From the NCBI RefSeq assembly GCF_040829825.1, contig NZ_JBFOLH010000015.1: a DNA stretch of 64,000 nucleotides. One strand, written 5' to 3'. The notes below the pieces were generated by a model. That model saw nothing but the letters and a program-made list of their open reading frames with translations, was not told the DNA's origin and did no database searches. Made by a program: the position numbers and the translations under genes. Below are positions 7,698-15,158 of the stretch, piece by piece. The first letter of the stretch is position 1. Every line of letters begins with the position of its first letter. The DNA comes from Leadbetterella sp040829825. GTDB taxonomy: Bacteria; Bacteroidota; Bacteroidia; Cytophagales; Spirosomataceae.

Positions 7698-9947
7698 TTA
7701 AAAACTGTAATAAATCTTAGTGAAAAATTGCCGGCCCTGGGCTATGGGGAGCGAGGGCTTGAAACCCGACCGTACTACCAGTCCCTCGCTTCCTTCCCCG
7801 GTCTGTACCACGTTCGTGACATCCAGCAGGTTACGGGCACCCAGGGTTACAAACAGCCTGTCGCCCCAGAAGGGCCGCGAGGCTGAAAGATCCACGAGTG
7901 TATAGGCACCTAGGGTACGGTCCAGCAGCTGGTTGTCAGCCGACAGGGAGAACTGGGCCATGGGGCCATTGTATTTGTAGAAGAGGTTCAGCTTGATCTT
8001 TGATGCGGTAAGGGCGTAAGAGACATTACCGTTGGCTTCAAAGCTGTAGAACCGGGTGCTCAGCGATTTGGAGCCCGAACGCTCCAGCAGCCCGAAGCCG
8101 GGCCGGATCATCAGCCGGCTGCCCTGCGCGTACGAGAGGTTCAGGTTAAAGCCGCGGGTCATGAATTCGGGAATGTTGGCATAGGTTTTGGCTACATTGA
8201 CATTCTGACGCGACGGATCCATCAGGCTGCGGTCTTTATCGACCAGCTCTATTTTGCGCTCGATCCGGTTAACATAGGTCATCAGCTGGATACCCAGGCG
8301 GTGGCTTTCGGTGCCGAAGGTGTATTTGCCCGACAGGATGTAGTTATCGGCAATTTCGGGTTGCAGGGCAGGGTTGCCGTTAATGCTGTGATTGGCATCC
8401 TGGAAGTCCCAGAACAGCTCACGCAGCGAGGGTGCCCGGAAACCTTTGGCATAGGAAGCCCGCAGGTTAAGAGCCCTGCTCACCTCATATTTGAGATTCA
8501 GCGAGGGAATGACGGGCAGCCCGGTATCCAGGAAATTGATTTCGCGGGTATTGTACCGGGAGTTGTAGGTGTAGCGGAAACCGGGCTGGATTTCTAATTT
8601 TCTGAAAGGCTTTATGTTCAGGCTGCCAAAAATGCCGATGTCGTTCACGGAAGTACCGAGCGAGTCAACCGTATCTCCGGCCGAATTATTGAGGTTTACA
8701 TCATACCCGACCTGGAAACTCAGTCCGGAACCGGTATAGCTGTAGGCACCCCGGAACAGCCAGGAGCTGAATTCCGTGCTTCGGCGGGAAGTACGCTTAC
8801 GGGTTTCATCGGATACGTTCACCAGGTAGTTTTCGCTGATGCGGTCATAGTACTGGTACCCGGCGATCATATCGATGTACGACCGGGAGCTGCTTCCCGG
8901 CTTCCCGTTCAGGAAAATGTTCGAGTTAAAGCGGTTAGTGGTGAAGGCGTTATCGGTGGCGGTCAGGTACTGGAAGCCCGGGTCGGGGTTGCCTTTGCTC
9001 ACCTGGGTTTCGCGAAACTGGTTATGCAGGAGCCCGTAGTTCAGGTTTCCGGTGCGTTTTACCCATTTGAAGTTGCCGAAATACTGGGTGGATGGATTCC
9101 AGAGCTTGTTACGGGGCTGGTCATCGGGCGAAAAGCCGATGAACTGGTTGCGTCCGCCGGAAAGCGAGAGCTTGCTGCCGTCGCGGAGGTTGGTGCCGAT
9201 ACTGGCGTCCACATTGTATTTGCCCACCGTTTCATAGTAGGCATTCACCCCGCTCTGCAGCCTTTTGCCGTCAGGCAGCTGCCTGGAGATGATGTTTACG
9301 GTACCGGCCAGCGCATTGGTGCCGTATTGAACAGAAAGAGGGCCTTCAATGACTTCTATCCGCTCCACCTGGTTCATGTTCAGCTGGTTCAGGTCAAATT
9401 CATTGGCTTCGCCGGAAATGAGCGGCACGCCGTCCATCAGTATTTTTACGTTCTGCCCGGTAAGCCCCTGGAGAATGATGTTGCTCCCCAGCACGTTATC
9501 GTTGACAACGCGCGCATTGAGCTCCATGCTCAGGATGTCGGTCAGGTTTACGGCGCCGCGGGCGGCAATATGGCCTGCATTGAAGACTTTTACGTTATAG
9601 AGCGAGCGCGATTTTTCGGTAGGGGTGAACTGGCCGGTGACCACTACCTCGTCGAGCCCGGCGGCAGATGCCCTGAGCCTGACGGTTTCATCGGCTCCGG
9701 GAGAGAGGCTTATTTTTTCAGGATGATACCCTACAAACGACAGGCTGACGGTGGTTGGTCCGTCGAGGCGGAGGCGGATAATACCTTCTGAGTCGGCCAG
9801 TGCTCCTGACGAGCCGGCCCATGCGGCATTCACCCCGGCCAGCGCCTGGCCGGTTTCTGCATCCAGCACCCGGATCAGGGCATTTTGGGCAATTGCCTGT
9901 GATAAGCCGGTACAAAACAGTAGCCAGGTTAAAATGCGTAATTTCAT
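7698..9947 (-). CDS. hmuR: HmuR-like TonB-dependent heme receptor
   Basis: A 749-residue outer-membrane receptor. The signal peptide (1-20, ending AIA) is followed by a CarboxypepD_reg-like domain (about 21-100), a plug with VVVTGQF and LMDGVPLI (about 102-220), and a 22-strand-type barrel ending in a terminal aromatic (YYSF). It is the first gene of the hmu operon and is followed by the HmuY-like lipoprotein, so heme or a heme-protein complex is the likely ligand. TonB itself is not encoded nearby. Transcription probably starts at the promoter at 9990-10021, which is flanked by two dyads. The start ATG at 9947 gives a clean signal peptide. Confidence 0.87.
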   Translation of the reverse strand: MKLRILTWLLFCTGLSQAIAQNALIRVLDAETGQALAGVNAAWAGSSGALADSEGIIRLRLDGPTTVSLSFVGYHPEKISLSPGADETVRLRASAAGLDEVVVTGQFTPTEKSRSLYNVKVFNAGHIAARGAVNLTDILSMELNARVVNDNVLGSNIILQGLTGQNVKILMDGVPLISGEANEFDLNQLNMNQVERIEVIEGPLSVQYGTNALAGTVNIISRQLPDGKRLQSGVNAYYETVGKYNVDASIGTNLRDGSKLSLSGGRNQFIGFSPDDQPRNKLWNPSTQYFGNFKWVKRTGNLNYGLLHNQFRETQVSKGNPDPGFQYLTATDNAFTTNRFNSNIFLNGKPGSSSRSYIDMIAGYQYYDRISENYLVNVSDETRKRTSRRSTEFSSWLFRGAYSYTGSGLSFQVGYDVNLNNSAGDTVDSLGTSVNDIGIFGSLNIKPFRKLEIQPGFRYTYNSRYNTREINFLDTGLPVIPSLNLKYEVSRALNLRASYAKGFRAPSLRELFWDFQDANHSINGNPALQPEIADNYILSGKYTFGTESHRLGIQLMTYVNRIERKIELVDKDRSLMDPSRQNVNVAKTYANIPEFMTRGFNLNLSYAQGSRLMIRPGFGLLERSGSKSLSTRFYSFEANGNVSYALTASKIKLNLFYKYNGPMAQFSLSADNQLLDRTLGAYTLVDLSASRPFWGDRLFVTLGARNLLDVTNVVQTGEGSEGLVVRSGFKPSLPIAQGRQFFTKIYYSF

Positions 9948-9976
9948 GAATGCAGGCCGGGTTATAAATTTACAAA

Positions 9977-10030
9977 TGCATCAATGTTGCAAATGTAAAA
10001 TGACATTTTCTTATATGCAACAACGTTGCA
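9977..10030 (-). promoter_or_regulatory. hmu operon promoter with two matching operator dyads
   Basis: On the minus strand a Bacteroidota-type promoter reads GTTG-N20-TACATTTG (-33 at 10018-10021, -7 at 9990-9997). Two near-identical 15-mers lie on it: TGCAACAACGTTGCA (10016-10030, arms TGCAAC/GTTGCA) covering the -33 element, and TGCATCAATGTTGCA (9977-9991) touching the -7 element and start region. Their centres are 39 bp apart. A further dyad, AAATGT/ACATTT, lies between them. This geometry fits repression by one dimeric regulator bound at both sites. The regulator is not identifiable from the window; iron or heme control is inferred from the operon. Confidence 0.6.
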
Positions 10031-10109
10031 AAATATCTTTTGAAATGTCTTTTCCCGGCCGGCGGGAATAGCCGTAAAGAGGACAGGGCCTGTGAGAACT
10101 CCCCGGGTT

Positions 10110-10433
10110 TTATTCGGGCTTTAAGGAAGAGACCCCGTTCAGGAGGGAGTACACTTTTACGCCGGGAAGGAGGCTTTCTGCCAGCCCGGCTGCGCGGGTA
10201 CTTTTATTTCCCGAAGTACAGTAGAAAATAAGTTCATTATACGATTCGAGTTCGGGCGAGTGGCTTTCCAACTGGTCAATGGGAATGTTTTTCCCGCCGA
10301 TATTGAAGTGTTGGTGTTTTTCTTCTGTGCGTACATCGATCAGCGCGACCCCGGGCTGCTTTAATTTTTCCTGGACTTCCGGCCAGCTGAGCTGCGGGAT
10401 GGAAGAGAGGAGATTTTCAGATGAATCAGACAT
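10110..10433 (-). CDS. Rhodanese-like sulfurtransferase
   Basis: A 107-residue single-domain rhodanese. It carries the CH2A-type ALIDVRTEEKH motif at 30-40 and the active loop FYCTSGNKS with the nucleophile Cys72. Proteins of this type carry persulfide sulfur for thiol or Fe-S chemistry in the cytoplasm, or act in phosphatase-like roles when the loop is longer. The six-residue loop fits sulfur transfer. There is no signal peptide. The next gene upstream on the same strand, yggS, ends 10 bp before this start codon, so the two are probably co-transcribed. Confidence 0.88.
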   Translation of the reverse strand: MSDSSENLLSSIPQLSWPEVQEKLKQPGVALIDVRTEEKHQHFNIGGKNIPIDQLESHSPELESYNELIFYCTSGNKSTRAAGLAESLLPGVKVYSLLNGVSSLKPE

Positions 10434-10443
10434 AACTTAAGAT

Positions 10444-11175
10444 TTATTTTGCATTTTCGTTCCAATAATAGCTGTCAGGGGTAGAGCGCTGGCCAAAGAT
10501 GGCGGTACCTACCCGTACCATAGTGGCTCCTTCAGCTATGGCCGTTTCCAGGTCACCGCTCATGCCCATAGACAACTCCTGCATTTCCACACCGGGTACT
10601 TTCAGCGCCAGAATTTCCTGCTGAATTTTTTTAAGCAGCCGGAAGCATTTCCGCACCTGTTCAGTATCTGCACTGAACAGCCCGATGGTCATCAGGCCTT
10701 TTATCTTCAGGGTTTCCAGCTGAGCTACCTGCTTTACGAGGGTGCCGGCCTGGTCAGGGCTGATCCCGAACTTACTTTCTTCGCCTGAGGTATTGACCTG
10801 GATCAATACCTCTAAAGTTTTGTGTCCGGCCAGCAGGCGCTGGTGCAGCTTTTCGGCCAGTTCCAGCCGGTCAAGCGATTGCAGGCACGAAACATCGTAT
10901 TTTAAAAGGTCTTTGACCTTATTGGTTTGCAGGTGGCCGATAAAATGATTGGTATGCGGAATTTCCTTCAGGGCCTCATATTTTTCTTTCAGCTCCTGTA
11001 TTTTATTTTCCGCAATCAGGGTATGCCCTGCCTGCAAAGCCGTTTTTATACGTTCGGGCGGAACGGTTTTCGTGGCCAGAAGCAACTTTACTTCACCGGG
11101 GTCTCTGCCGTTATCCCGGCAGGCTTTACTGATTCTTTCCCGTATGCGGGTGATGTTGTTTACAATATCGTTCAT
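10444..11175 (-). CDS. yggS: YggS/PROSC family PLP homeostasis protein
   Basis: A PLP-binding, alanine-racemase-fold protein without racemase activity, involved in pyridoxal phosphate and amino-acid homeostasis. Motifs include LLATKTVPPE with the PLP lysine, NKIQELKEK, HFIGHLQTNK, LIQVNTSGEESKFG and LSMGMSGDLETAI. An upstream in-frame ATG at 11211 would add 12 residues, but the start at 11175 places the PLP lysine at residue 36, as in E. coli YggS, so I prefer it. The product is 243 residues. It is followed after 10 bp by the rhodanese gene. Confidence 0.9.
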   Translation of the reverse strand: MNDIVNNITRIRERISKACRDNGRDPGEVKLLLATKTVPPERIKTALQAGHTLIAENKIQELKEKYEALKEIPHTNHFIGHLQTNKVKDLLKYDVSCLQSLDRLELAEKLHQRLLAGHKTLEVLIQVNTSGEESKFGISPDQAGTLVKQVAQLETLKIKGLMTIGLFSADTEQVRKCFRLLKKIQQEILALKVPGVEMQELSMGMSGDLETAIAEGATMVRVGTAIFGQRSTPDSYYWNENAK

Positions 11176-11223
11176 ATATATCGTTCCCGGTAGTTGGTTC
11201 CGGGTGGTCATTCGTTCTTATTG

Positions 11224-11844
11224 TTAATGGGTGTCCGAGCTTAACAGGTGTTCGGGGCAATCCACCCGCAGATCCCGGGTGTGCAGGGGCTGATTCAGGA
11301 GGGTACAGAAATGCTTCCTTCCTGCCCCGGATGACCTGTAATACGAGCAGGTCATGCACATTCGCTGAATAGTAATCACTTCTGCCCGGTTTAAATGGCG
11401 TATTATGTTCAGCAGGCTCAAAAGCAGGTTTTCTTTATCGTCCGGGTGCAGGTGGTCAATCGGTTTACGGATCTCCCGGGTGAAAAGCGACGTTTTACCG
11501 GCAATTTCTTCACCTTTCGGGGTCAGGTGAATAACATAGCTTCTTGTATCATGCGGTTCATACGTTTTGGTGATCAGGTCTTTTTGCTCCAGTGTTTTGA
11601 TGGTGTCGCTGATGGTGGCTTTGGTCATGTTAAACTCTGTGGCCAGGTAGCTCACCTTTCTTTTTTCAGGACTGTGGTACAGCAGGAAAATGAGTACCTG
11701 TACCTGGATAGGGCTAAGAGAAAATGCTTTGCTTTCCTGCCACAGCAGAACCCGGAAAGCCTGGGCTATCCTTTCAAGAGAGGCTACTATTTTGCTCTCC
11801 ACATGCCGGTTCTGGTGCGAGAGATCAAAATCTGATTTGTTCAT
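11224..11844 (-). CDS. MarR-family regulator with four-cysteine C-terminal tail
   Basis: A 206-residue winged-helix protein. The MarR core covers about 15-150, with recognition region FNMTKATISDTIKTLEQKDLI and wing RSYVIHLTPKG. After the dimerisation helix comes a tail with Cys163, Cys166, Cys180 and Cys196 (C-x2-C-x13-C-x15-C), which looks like a metal- or disulfide-binding module. The reading frame stays open upstream to a TTG at 11898, but the ATG at 11844 is preferred because the promoter and operator occupy 11861-11899. The dyad core AGTTAG-N5-CTAACT occurs here and again upstream of the thioredoxin-like gene, so this protein probably represses both. A redox or electrophile signal is inferred. 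Confidence 0.85.
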   Translation of the reverse strand: MNKSDFDLSHQNRHVESKIVASLERIAQAFRVLLWQESKAFSLSPIQVQVLIFLLYHSPEKRKVSYLATEFNMTKATISDTIKTLEQKDLITKTYEPHDTRSYVIHLTPKGEEIAGKTSLFTREIRKPIDHLHPDDKENLLLSLLNIIRHLNRAEVITIQRMCMTCSYYRSSGAGRKHFCTLLNQPLHTRDLRVDCPEHLLSSDTH

Positions 11845-11860
11845 TGAGCAAGAGGTAAAA

Positions 11861-11899
11861 TGCCTCATAAAGTTAGTGATCCTAACTTTATGAGGCAAA
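11861..11899 (-). promoter_or_regulatory. marR promoter and 37-bp palindromic operator
   Basis: The 16-bp arm TGCCTCATAAAGTTAG (11861-11876) and its perfect reverse complement (11882-11897) are separated by TGATC. On the minus strand this sits on TTTG (11896-11899), N20, TAACTTTA (11868-11875), a good -33/-7 pair, with the ATG 24 bp downstream of the -7 element. The core AGTTAG-N5-CTAACT is shared with the operator at 12185-12209. A terminator for the upstream thioredoxin gene was considered, but the promoter match and the shared core favour an operator; both uses could coexist. Confidence 0.7.
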
Positions 11900-11906
11900 T
11901 TTTTTT

Positions 11907-12140
11907 TTAACCTTTTACGTCGGCCATTGATGCACCAAAGTTAATGTGAAGCACATTCCCGTTAGGCGTTACCAGGGCCGGAACCGATTTTACTCCCGCA
12001 TTTTCTGCTTCTGCAATGCGGTTACGGTCTTCACCCAGGTGGACTACTTCTACCTGGTCTTCCCCGATAAGGGTGATAACATCGTGCTCGGCACTAACAC
12101 ATACCGGGCAACCCGCGTGATAAAAAACTGATTTTGCCAT
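11907..12140 (-). CDS. Small thioredoxin-fold protein, CPVC active site
   Basis: A 77-residue thioredoxin/glutaredoxin-like protein. The redox motif CPVC is at 11-14 directly after the first strand (KSVFYHAG), and the cis-proline is in KSVPAL at Pro54. It is shorter than a classical thioredoxin (about 105) and has no signal peptide, so it is cytoplasmic. It probably reduces or senses thiols. It is transcribed towards the MarR gene, and its own promoter holds a MarR-type operator identical in core to that of marR. Substrate unknown. Confidence 0.82.
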   Translation of the reverse strand: MAKSVFYHAGCPVCVSAEHDVITLIGEDQVEVVHLGEDRNRIAEAENAGVKSVPALVTPNGNVLHINFGASMADVKG

Positions 12141-12181
12141 GATTTTACTATTTAAATGATGCTTTGGTGATATTACCGGTA

Positions 12182-12213
12182 CAAATATAGTTAGGATAAC
12201 TAACTATATCAAT
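12182..12213 (-). promoter_or_regulatory. Thioredoxin-like gene promoter with MarR-type operator
   Basis: Minus-strand -7 element TATATTTG (12182-12189), a perfect TAnnTTTG, lies 20 bp from ATTG (12210-12213) at the -33 position. The dyad ATATAGTTAG-GATAA-CTAACTATAT (plus-strand reading, 12185-12209) fills the spacer. Its inner core AGTTAG-N5-CTAACT matches the one in the marR promoter, and it holds the same position relative to -33 and -7. A bound repressor would block RNA polymerase. Confidence 0.72.
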
Positions 12214-12243
12214 AAGAGTTGTAATATTTTTGGCTGAAACAGG

Positions 12244-12274
12244 AAGAGGGGCATCCGTCGATGCCCCTCTTTTA
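12244..12274 (-). terminator. Terminator hairpin after DoxX operon
   Basis: AAGAGGGGCATC (12244-12255) and its exact complement (12260-12271) form a 12-bp stem with a CGTC loop, directly after the stop codon of the DoxX-like gene. The U-tract is short on both strands, so efficiency is uncertain. Confidence 0.6.
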
Positions 12275-12643
12275 AGGATTTAATTTCCGGTCTGCCGGCC
12301 TGAAATACCATGAAATGACGGTCAGGATAAGCAGCAGGGAGGGGCCGAAATAGCTGACGGGGGCATCGCCTACCGCTGCGTGGGAAAACAGGGCTCCTGA
12401 CATCACGAAGAAGAAGCCCGCATAGGCCCATTCTTTGAGCAGGGGAAATTTAGGGGCCAGTATGGCCATTACCCCCAGTAGCTTCCATACACCGATGATG
12501 GTCAGGAAATAGGCGGGGTAGCCAAGCAGCCCGGAGGTTTTTTCCACCTCTTCCTTCAGGGGAATCAGTTGAACAATGGCCGTGGAGGTCATTCCCAATG
12601 CCAGCCAGGCAGTAGCTCCCCAGTAGATGATCTTGTTTTTCAT
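12272..12643 (-). CDS. DoxX-like (DoxX_2) membrane protein
   Basis: A 123-residue protein with four membrane segments (about 5-24, 43-62, 72-90 and 98-112), the DoxX_2 layout, including GYPAYFLTIIGVWKLLG and an aromatic-rich third helix. DoxX-like proteins are small inner-membrane proteins, some linked to redox or quinone processes, most of unknown activity. It is the last gene of an ArsR-SRPBCC-DoxX group, a common arrangement in Bacteroidota, where it probably shares the ArsR-controlled promoter. The gap to the SRPBCC gene is 56 bp. Confidence 0.8.
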   Translation of the reverse strand: MKNKIIYWGATAWLALGMTSTAIVQLIPLKEEVEKTSGLLGYPAYFLTIIGVWKLLGVMAILAPKFPLLKEWAYAGFFFVMSGALFSHAAVGDAPVSYFGPSLLLILTVISWYFRPADRKLNP

Positions 12644-12699
12644 AAGGAATAACGTTTAGCCGTGAGCTGATGGTGTACAGTCCATCGCTCAGGGCTACT

Positions 12700-13161
12700 T
12701 TATATTTTTAATTTATTTGCAATTTCCTCTAAGCGGTTAAGGGCCATATTAAGGCCTTGTGCAAAGGGCATCTGGAGAAGTTGGTTCCTGAATTCCACCG
12801 ACCGGAATACGATGTGTATGCTGAGCCTACTGGTGCTTTCGGTCAGTTTTTCGAACTCAAGGTATTCCAGTTGAACGGGAAAAGGCGTGTTTTCCATTTC
12901 AAATGTGCGGATGATCCTTTGGTTCGGAATAAACTCATGGATGGTTCCGTTTGCCCGGAAAACCACGTTTCCGCCGTGCGAGGTTTCAAACGCATACGAA
13001 CCGTGCTTTTTATTTTCCAGCTTCAGTACTTTTGTGCCCATCCACTGTTCAAAAACCTCCGGATCTTCGTATCCCCTGAAAAGCAGCTCTACCGGCAGAT
13101 CAAATTCCCGGGTGATGATAATCTCCTGTTTGCCGTCTTCGGCACTGACTTTTGTTTTCAT
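12700..13161 (-). CDS. SRPBCC (AHSA1-like) domain protein
   Basis: A 153-residue single-domain START/AHA1-type protein. It shows ITREFDLPVELLFRGYEDPEVFEQWMG at 15-41, then IHEFIPNQRIIRTFE, and a C-terminal helix with MPFAQGLNMALNRLEEIANKL. The fold forms a hydrophobic cavity for a small ligand; no catalytic residues are evident. The ArsR-type regulator stops at 13162, immediately before this gene's start codon at 13161, so the two are translationally coupled. Such ArsR-AHSA1 pairs are frequent and their ligand is unknown. Confidence 0.87.
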   Translation of the reverse strand: MKTKVSAEDGKQEIIITREFDLPVELLFRGYEDPEVFEQWMGTKVLKLENKKHGSYAFETSHGGNVVFRANGTIHEFIPNQRIIRTFEMENTPFPVQLEYLEFEKLTESTSRLSIHIVFRSVEFRNQLLQMPFAQGLNMALNRLEEIANKLKI

Positions 13162-13476
13162 TTATTTCAGGTTTTTAAGTAGGGTTTCCAATCGGTCAAA
13201 ACGTTCCTCCCACAGTCCGCGGAACTGGTTCAGCCACTGGTCTATTTCTTTCATTTTCTCCGCTTCCAGCTGGTAGTAGATCTCCCGGCCCTGCTGCTTT
13301 TGAGTGACCAGTTCGCATTCCGTTAAAATCTGGAGGTGCTTGGATACCGCCTGCCGGCTGGTATCGAAATGCTCGGCCAGGGCATTAGGCGTCATGGCCT
13401 GCAGTGCGATAAGGGTAAGAATGGCCCGCCGGGTGGGGTCAGCTATGGCCTGGAAGATATCCCGTCTTGTTTTCAT
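13162..13476 (-). CDS. ArsR-family transcriptional regulator
   Basis: A 104-residue winged-helix protein of the SmtB/ArsR type. It starts MKTRRDIFQAIADPTRRAIL, has recognition helix DTSRQAVSKHLQIL, and wing EREIYYQL-like (here GREIYYQLEAEK). No CxxC or metal-site cysteines are present, so it belongs to the non-metal subgroup found with AHSA1 domains. An ATG at 13509 would add 11 residues but would overlap the promoter -7 element at 13495-13502, so the start at 13476 is chosen. It probably represses its own operon. Confidence 0.88.
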   Translation of the reverse strand: MKTRRDIFQAIADPTRRAILTLIALQAMTPNALAEHFDTSRQAVSKHLQILTECELVTQKQQGREIYYQLEAEKMKEIDQWLNQFRGLWEERFDRLETLLKNLK

Positions 13477-13494
13477 AACGCAAACATTTGATTG

Positions 13495-13526
13495 CAAATA
13501 TAGATGCAATTATTTGATTGCGCAAA
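13495..13526 (-). promoter_or_regulatory. ArsR operon promoter with inverted repeat
   Basis: Minus strand TTTG (13523-13526), N20, TATATTTG (13495-13502) is a perfect match to the Bacteroidota promoter consensus, 19 bp upstream of the chosen ArsR start. The dyad ATTGCA-N8-TGCAAT (about 13491-13510) spans the -7 element, and ATTTG-N6-CAAAT (about 13512-13527) covers the -33 element. This layout fits autorepression by ArsR. Confidence 0.65.
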
Positions 13527-13600
13527 TTTTGGGAATTAAAATTTGTTGTATTGCTATAATTTTGAAGACAGGGGCAGACGAGCGTTCCCCATGAAGTGGG

Positions 13601-13822
13601 TCACTCCATTTTAATGACATTCACCGGGCAGGCCCGCATGGCCCGCTCGTTTTCTTCCACCTCGTCAGGTCGGATGGAAACCTGGTAAACGCCTTTTTTC
13701 TCGATTCCGCCCAGCAGTACGGCTTTCCCGTCTTTTTTCGACATCCGCCAGCGTTCGTAGGCAATTTCCACACAGGCATTGCACCCGATACAGCGCTGCC
13801 GGTAATGAAAAAGCTTAGGCAT
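13601..13822 (-). CDS. Single-cluster [4Fe-4S] ferredoxin
   Basis: A 73-residue protein with Cys11, Cys14 and Cys17 (CIGCNAC) and Cys65 followed by Pro (CPV), the ligand set of one 4Fe-4S cluster. It is a cytoplasmic one-electron carrier. Its start overlaps the end of the U32 gene by 8 bp, so the two are co-translated and the ferredoxin is the obvious electron donor candidate for the U32 enzyme. Confidence 0.88.
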   Translation of the reverse strand: MPKLFHYRQRCIGCNACVEIAYERWRMSKKDGKAVLLGGIEKKGVYQVSIRPDEVEENERAMRACPVNVIKME

Positions 13823-15062
13823 GCGCTTCCACTATTTTGTAGAGCTTGTCGGAAGGACGGATCTTTTCGCTGATCTTCAACGATATGGTGTCTCCTTTTC
13901 CGGCTTTCTGCACGTCGTCTCCTGAGCCCAGGCGGATCTCTTCTGCCACAGCTTCTACCAGCCCGGTGGTAGGGCCGGTCACGATCAGCCGGTCGCCCAC
14001 GTTGATATCGTGGCTTTCCAGGAGGAATTCACCTACCCCTATTTTATCGAAATATTTGACACCTTTGCCGATGTAGATCTTTTTGGTGGTGGCCACCGAA
14101 CCGTGCACGTTGCTCCACTCGCCCATTTTACGGCCCAGGTAATAGCCATCCCAGAAACCACGGTTATACACCTCGCTGAGCTTTTCTTTCCAGGCTTCCA
14201 CTTTTTCAGGGGTATAGGTGCCTTCTTCAAATGCGTCTACGGCTTCGCGGTAGCATTTTGTGGTGGTATATACGTAATCTGCCGCTCTGCCCCGGCCTTC
14301 AATTTTCAGCACGCGCACCCCTGCTTCCAGGATCTTATCCAGGAAATCAATGGTGCAAAGGTCTTTGGCCGACATGATGTATTCGTTATCGATCTGCAGC
14401 TCAATGCCCTCTTCATCGGTCACGGTATATTCCCGGCGGCAGTTCTGGATACAGGCTCCGCGGTTGGCCGAGGCATTGTGCGAGTGAAGGCTCAGGTAGC
14501 ATTTCCCGGATACGGCCATGCAAAGTGCGCCGTGAGCGAAAATCTCAACCTGTATCAGCTCTCCTTTAGGCCCGCGGATATCGTTCCGTTCAATGGCTTT
14601 GACAATATCGCCTACCTGTTTCAGGGTAAGCTCACGGGCCATCACCATGACATCGGCATAGTCTGAAAAAAGCTCTACCGTTTCAATATTGGTAATGTTG
14701 GATTGCGTACTTACGTGCAGCTCCATGCCTACTTTGCGGCAGTAGTTCATCACGGCCAGGTCAGAAGCGATCACGGCGGTAATGCCTGCTTCTCTGGCCT
14801 TATCGATGATCCTGCGCATCAGCGAGATGTCGTGGTCGTAAATGATCGTATTTAACGTGATATAGCTTTTTACCCCGTTTTCATTGCACAGCCGGGCCAC
14901 TTCGGGCAGGTCATCTACCAGGAAGTTATTGGTTTGCCGGGCGCGCATGTTCAATTGCTCCACACCAAAATACACGGAATCCGCTCCCGCTTTGATGGCG
15001 GCAACCATGGCGTCTTTTGACCCGGCAGGGGCCATCACCTCAAACTTTGTGCTTCTCTTCAT
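13815..15062 (-). CDS. U32 family protein (prephenate-dependent RNA hydroxylase type)
   Basis: About 415 residues. N-terminal MAPAGSKDAMVAAIKAGAD is the U32 signature, and HGALCMAVSGKC plus ANRGACIQNC give four cysteines (Cys181, 188, 204 and 208 from this start) placed as in U32 proteins that bind a 4Fe-4S cluster. Once called peptidases, characterised members (RlhA, TrhP, UbiU/V) take part in RNA or ubiquinone hydroxylation. The C-terminal beta-domain is present, which resembles TrhP more than UbiV; the RNA target is not deducible. The frame opens at a TTG at 15089 with ATGs at 15080 and 15062; the last is chosen because a TAATTTTG -7 element covers 15087-15094. It overlaps the ferredoxin gene. 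Confidence 0.85.
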   Translation of the reverse strand: MKRSTKFEVMAPAGSKDAMVAAIKAGADSVYFGVEQLNMRARQTNNFLVDDLPEVARLCNENGVKSYITLNTIIYDHDISLMRRIIDKAREAGITAVIASDLAVMNYCRKVGMELHVSTQSNITNIETVELFSDYADVMVMARELTLKQVGDIVKAIERNDIRGPKGELIQVEIFAHGALCMAVSGKCYLSLHSHNASANRGACIQNCRREYTVTDEEGIELQIDNEYIMSAKDLCTIDFLDKILEAGVRVLKIEGRGRAADYVYTTTKCYREAVDAFEEGTYTPEKVEAWKEKLSEVYNRGFWDGYYLGRKMGEWSNVHGSVATTKKIYIGKGVKYFDKIGVGEFLLESHDINVGDRLIVTGPTTGLVEAVAEEIRLGSGDDVQKAGKGDTISLKISEKIRPSDKLYKIVEAHA

Positions 15063-15086
15063 TGACTTAACGGGATGCATTTTTTG

Positions 15087-15094
15087 CAAAATTA
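15087..15094 (-). promoter_or_regulatory. -7 element of U32/ferredoxin operon
   Basis: TAATTTTG on the minus strand is a perfect TAnnTTTG box 25 bp upstream of the selected U32 start codon. A good -33 TTTG is not seen. Confidence 0.45.
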
Positions 15095-15158
15095 CGATAT
15101 ATTGCAGAGATTATAACAGATAAACAGGCAGAATGGTGCCTGCAGGTGATAAAATCAT

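Noticed and set aside
9024..9791. Plus-strand 255-codon frame
   Set aside because: Antisense to the TonB-dependent receptor, whose plug and barrel motifs are clear.
11861..11897. Terminator for the thioredoxin-like gene
   Set aside because: The hairpin is long enough, but the shared core with a second operator and its exact position in a promoter favour an operator. A dual role remains possible.
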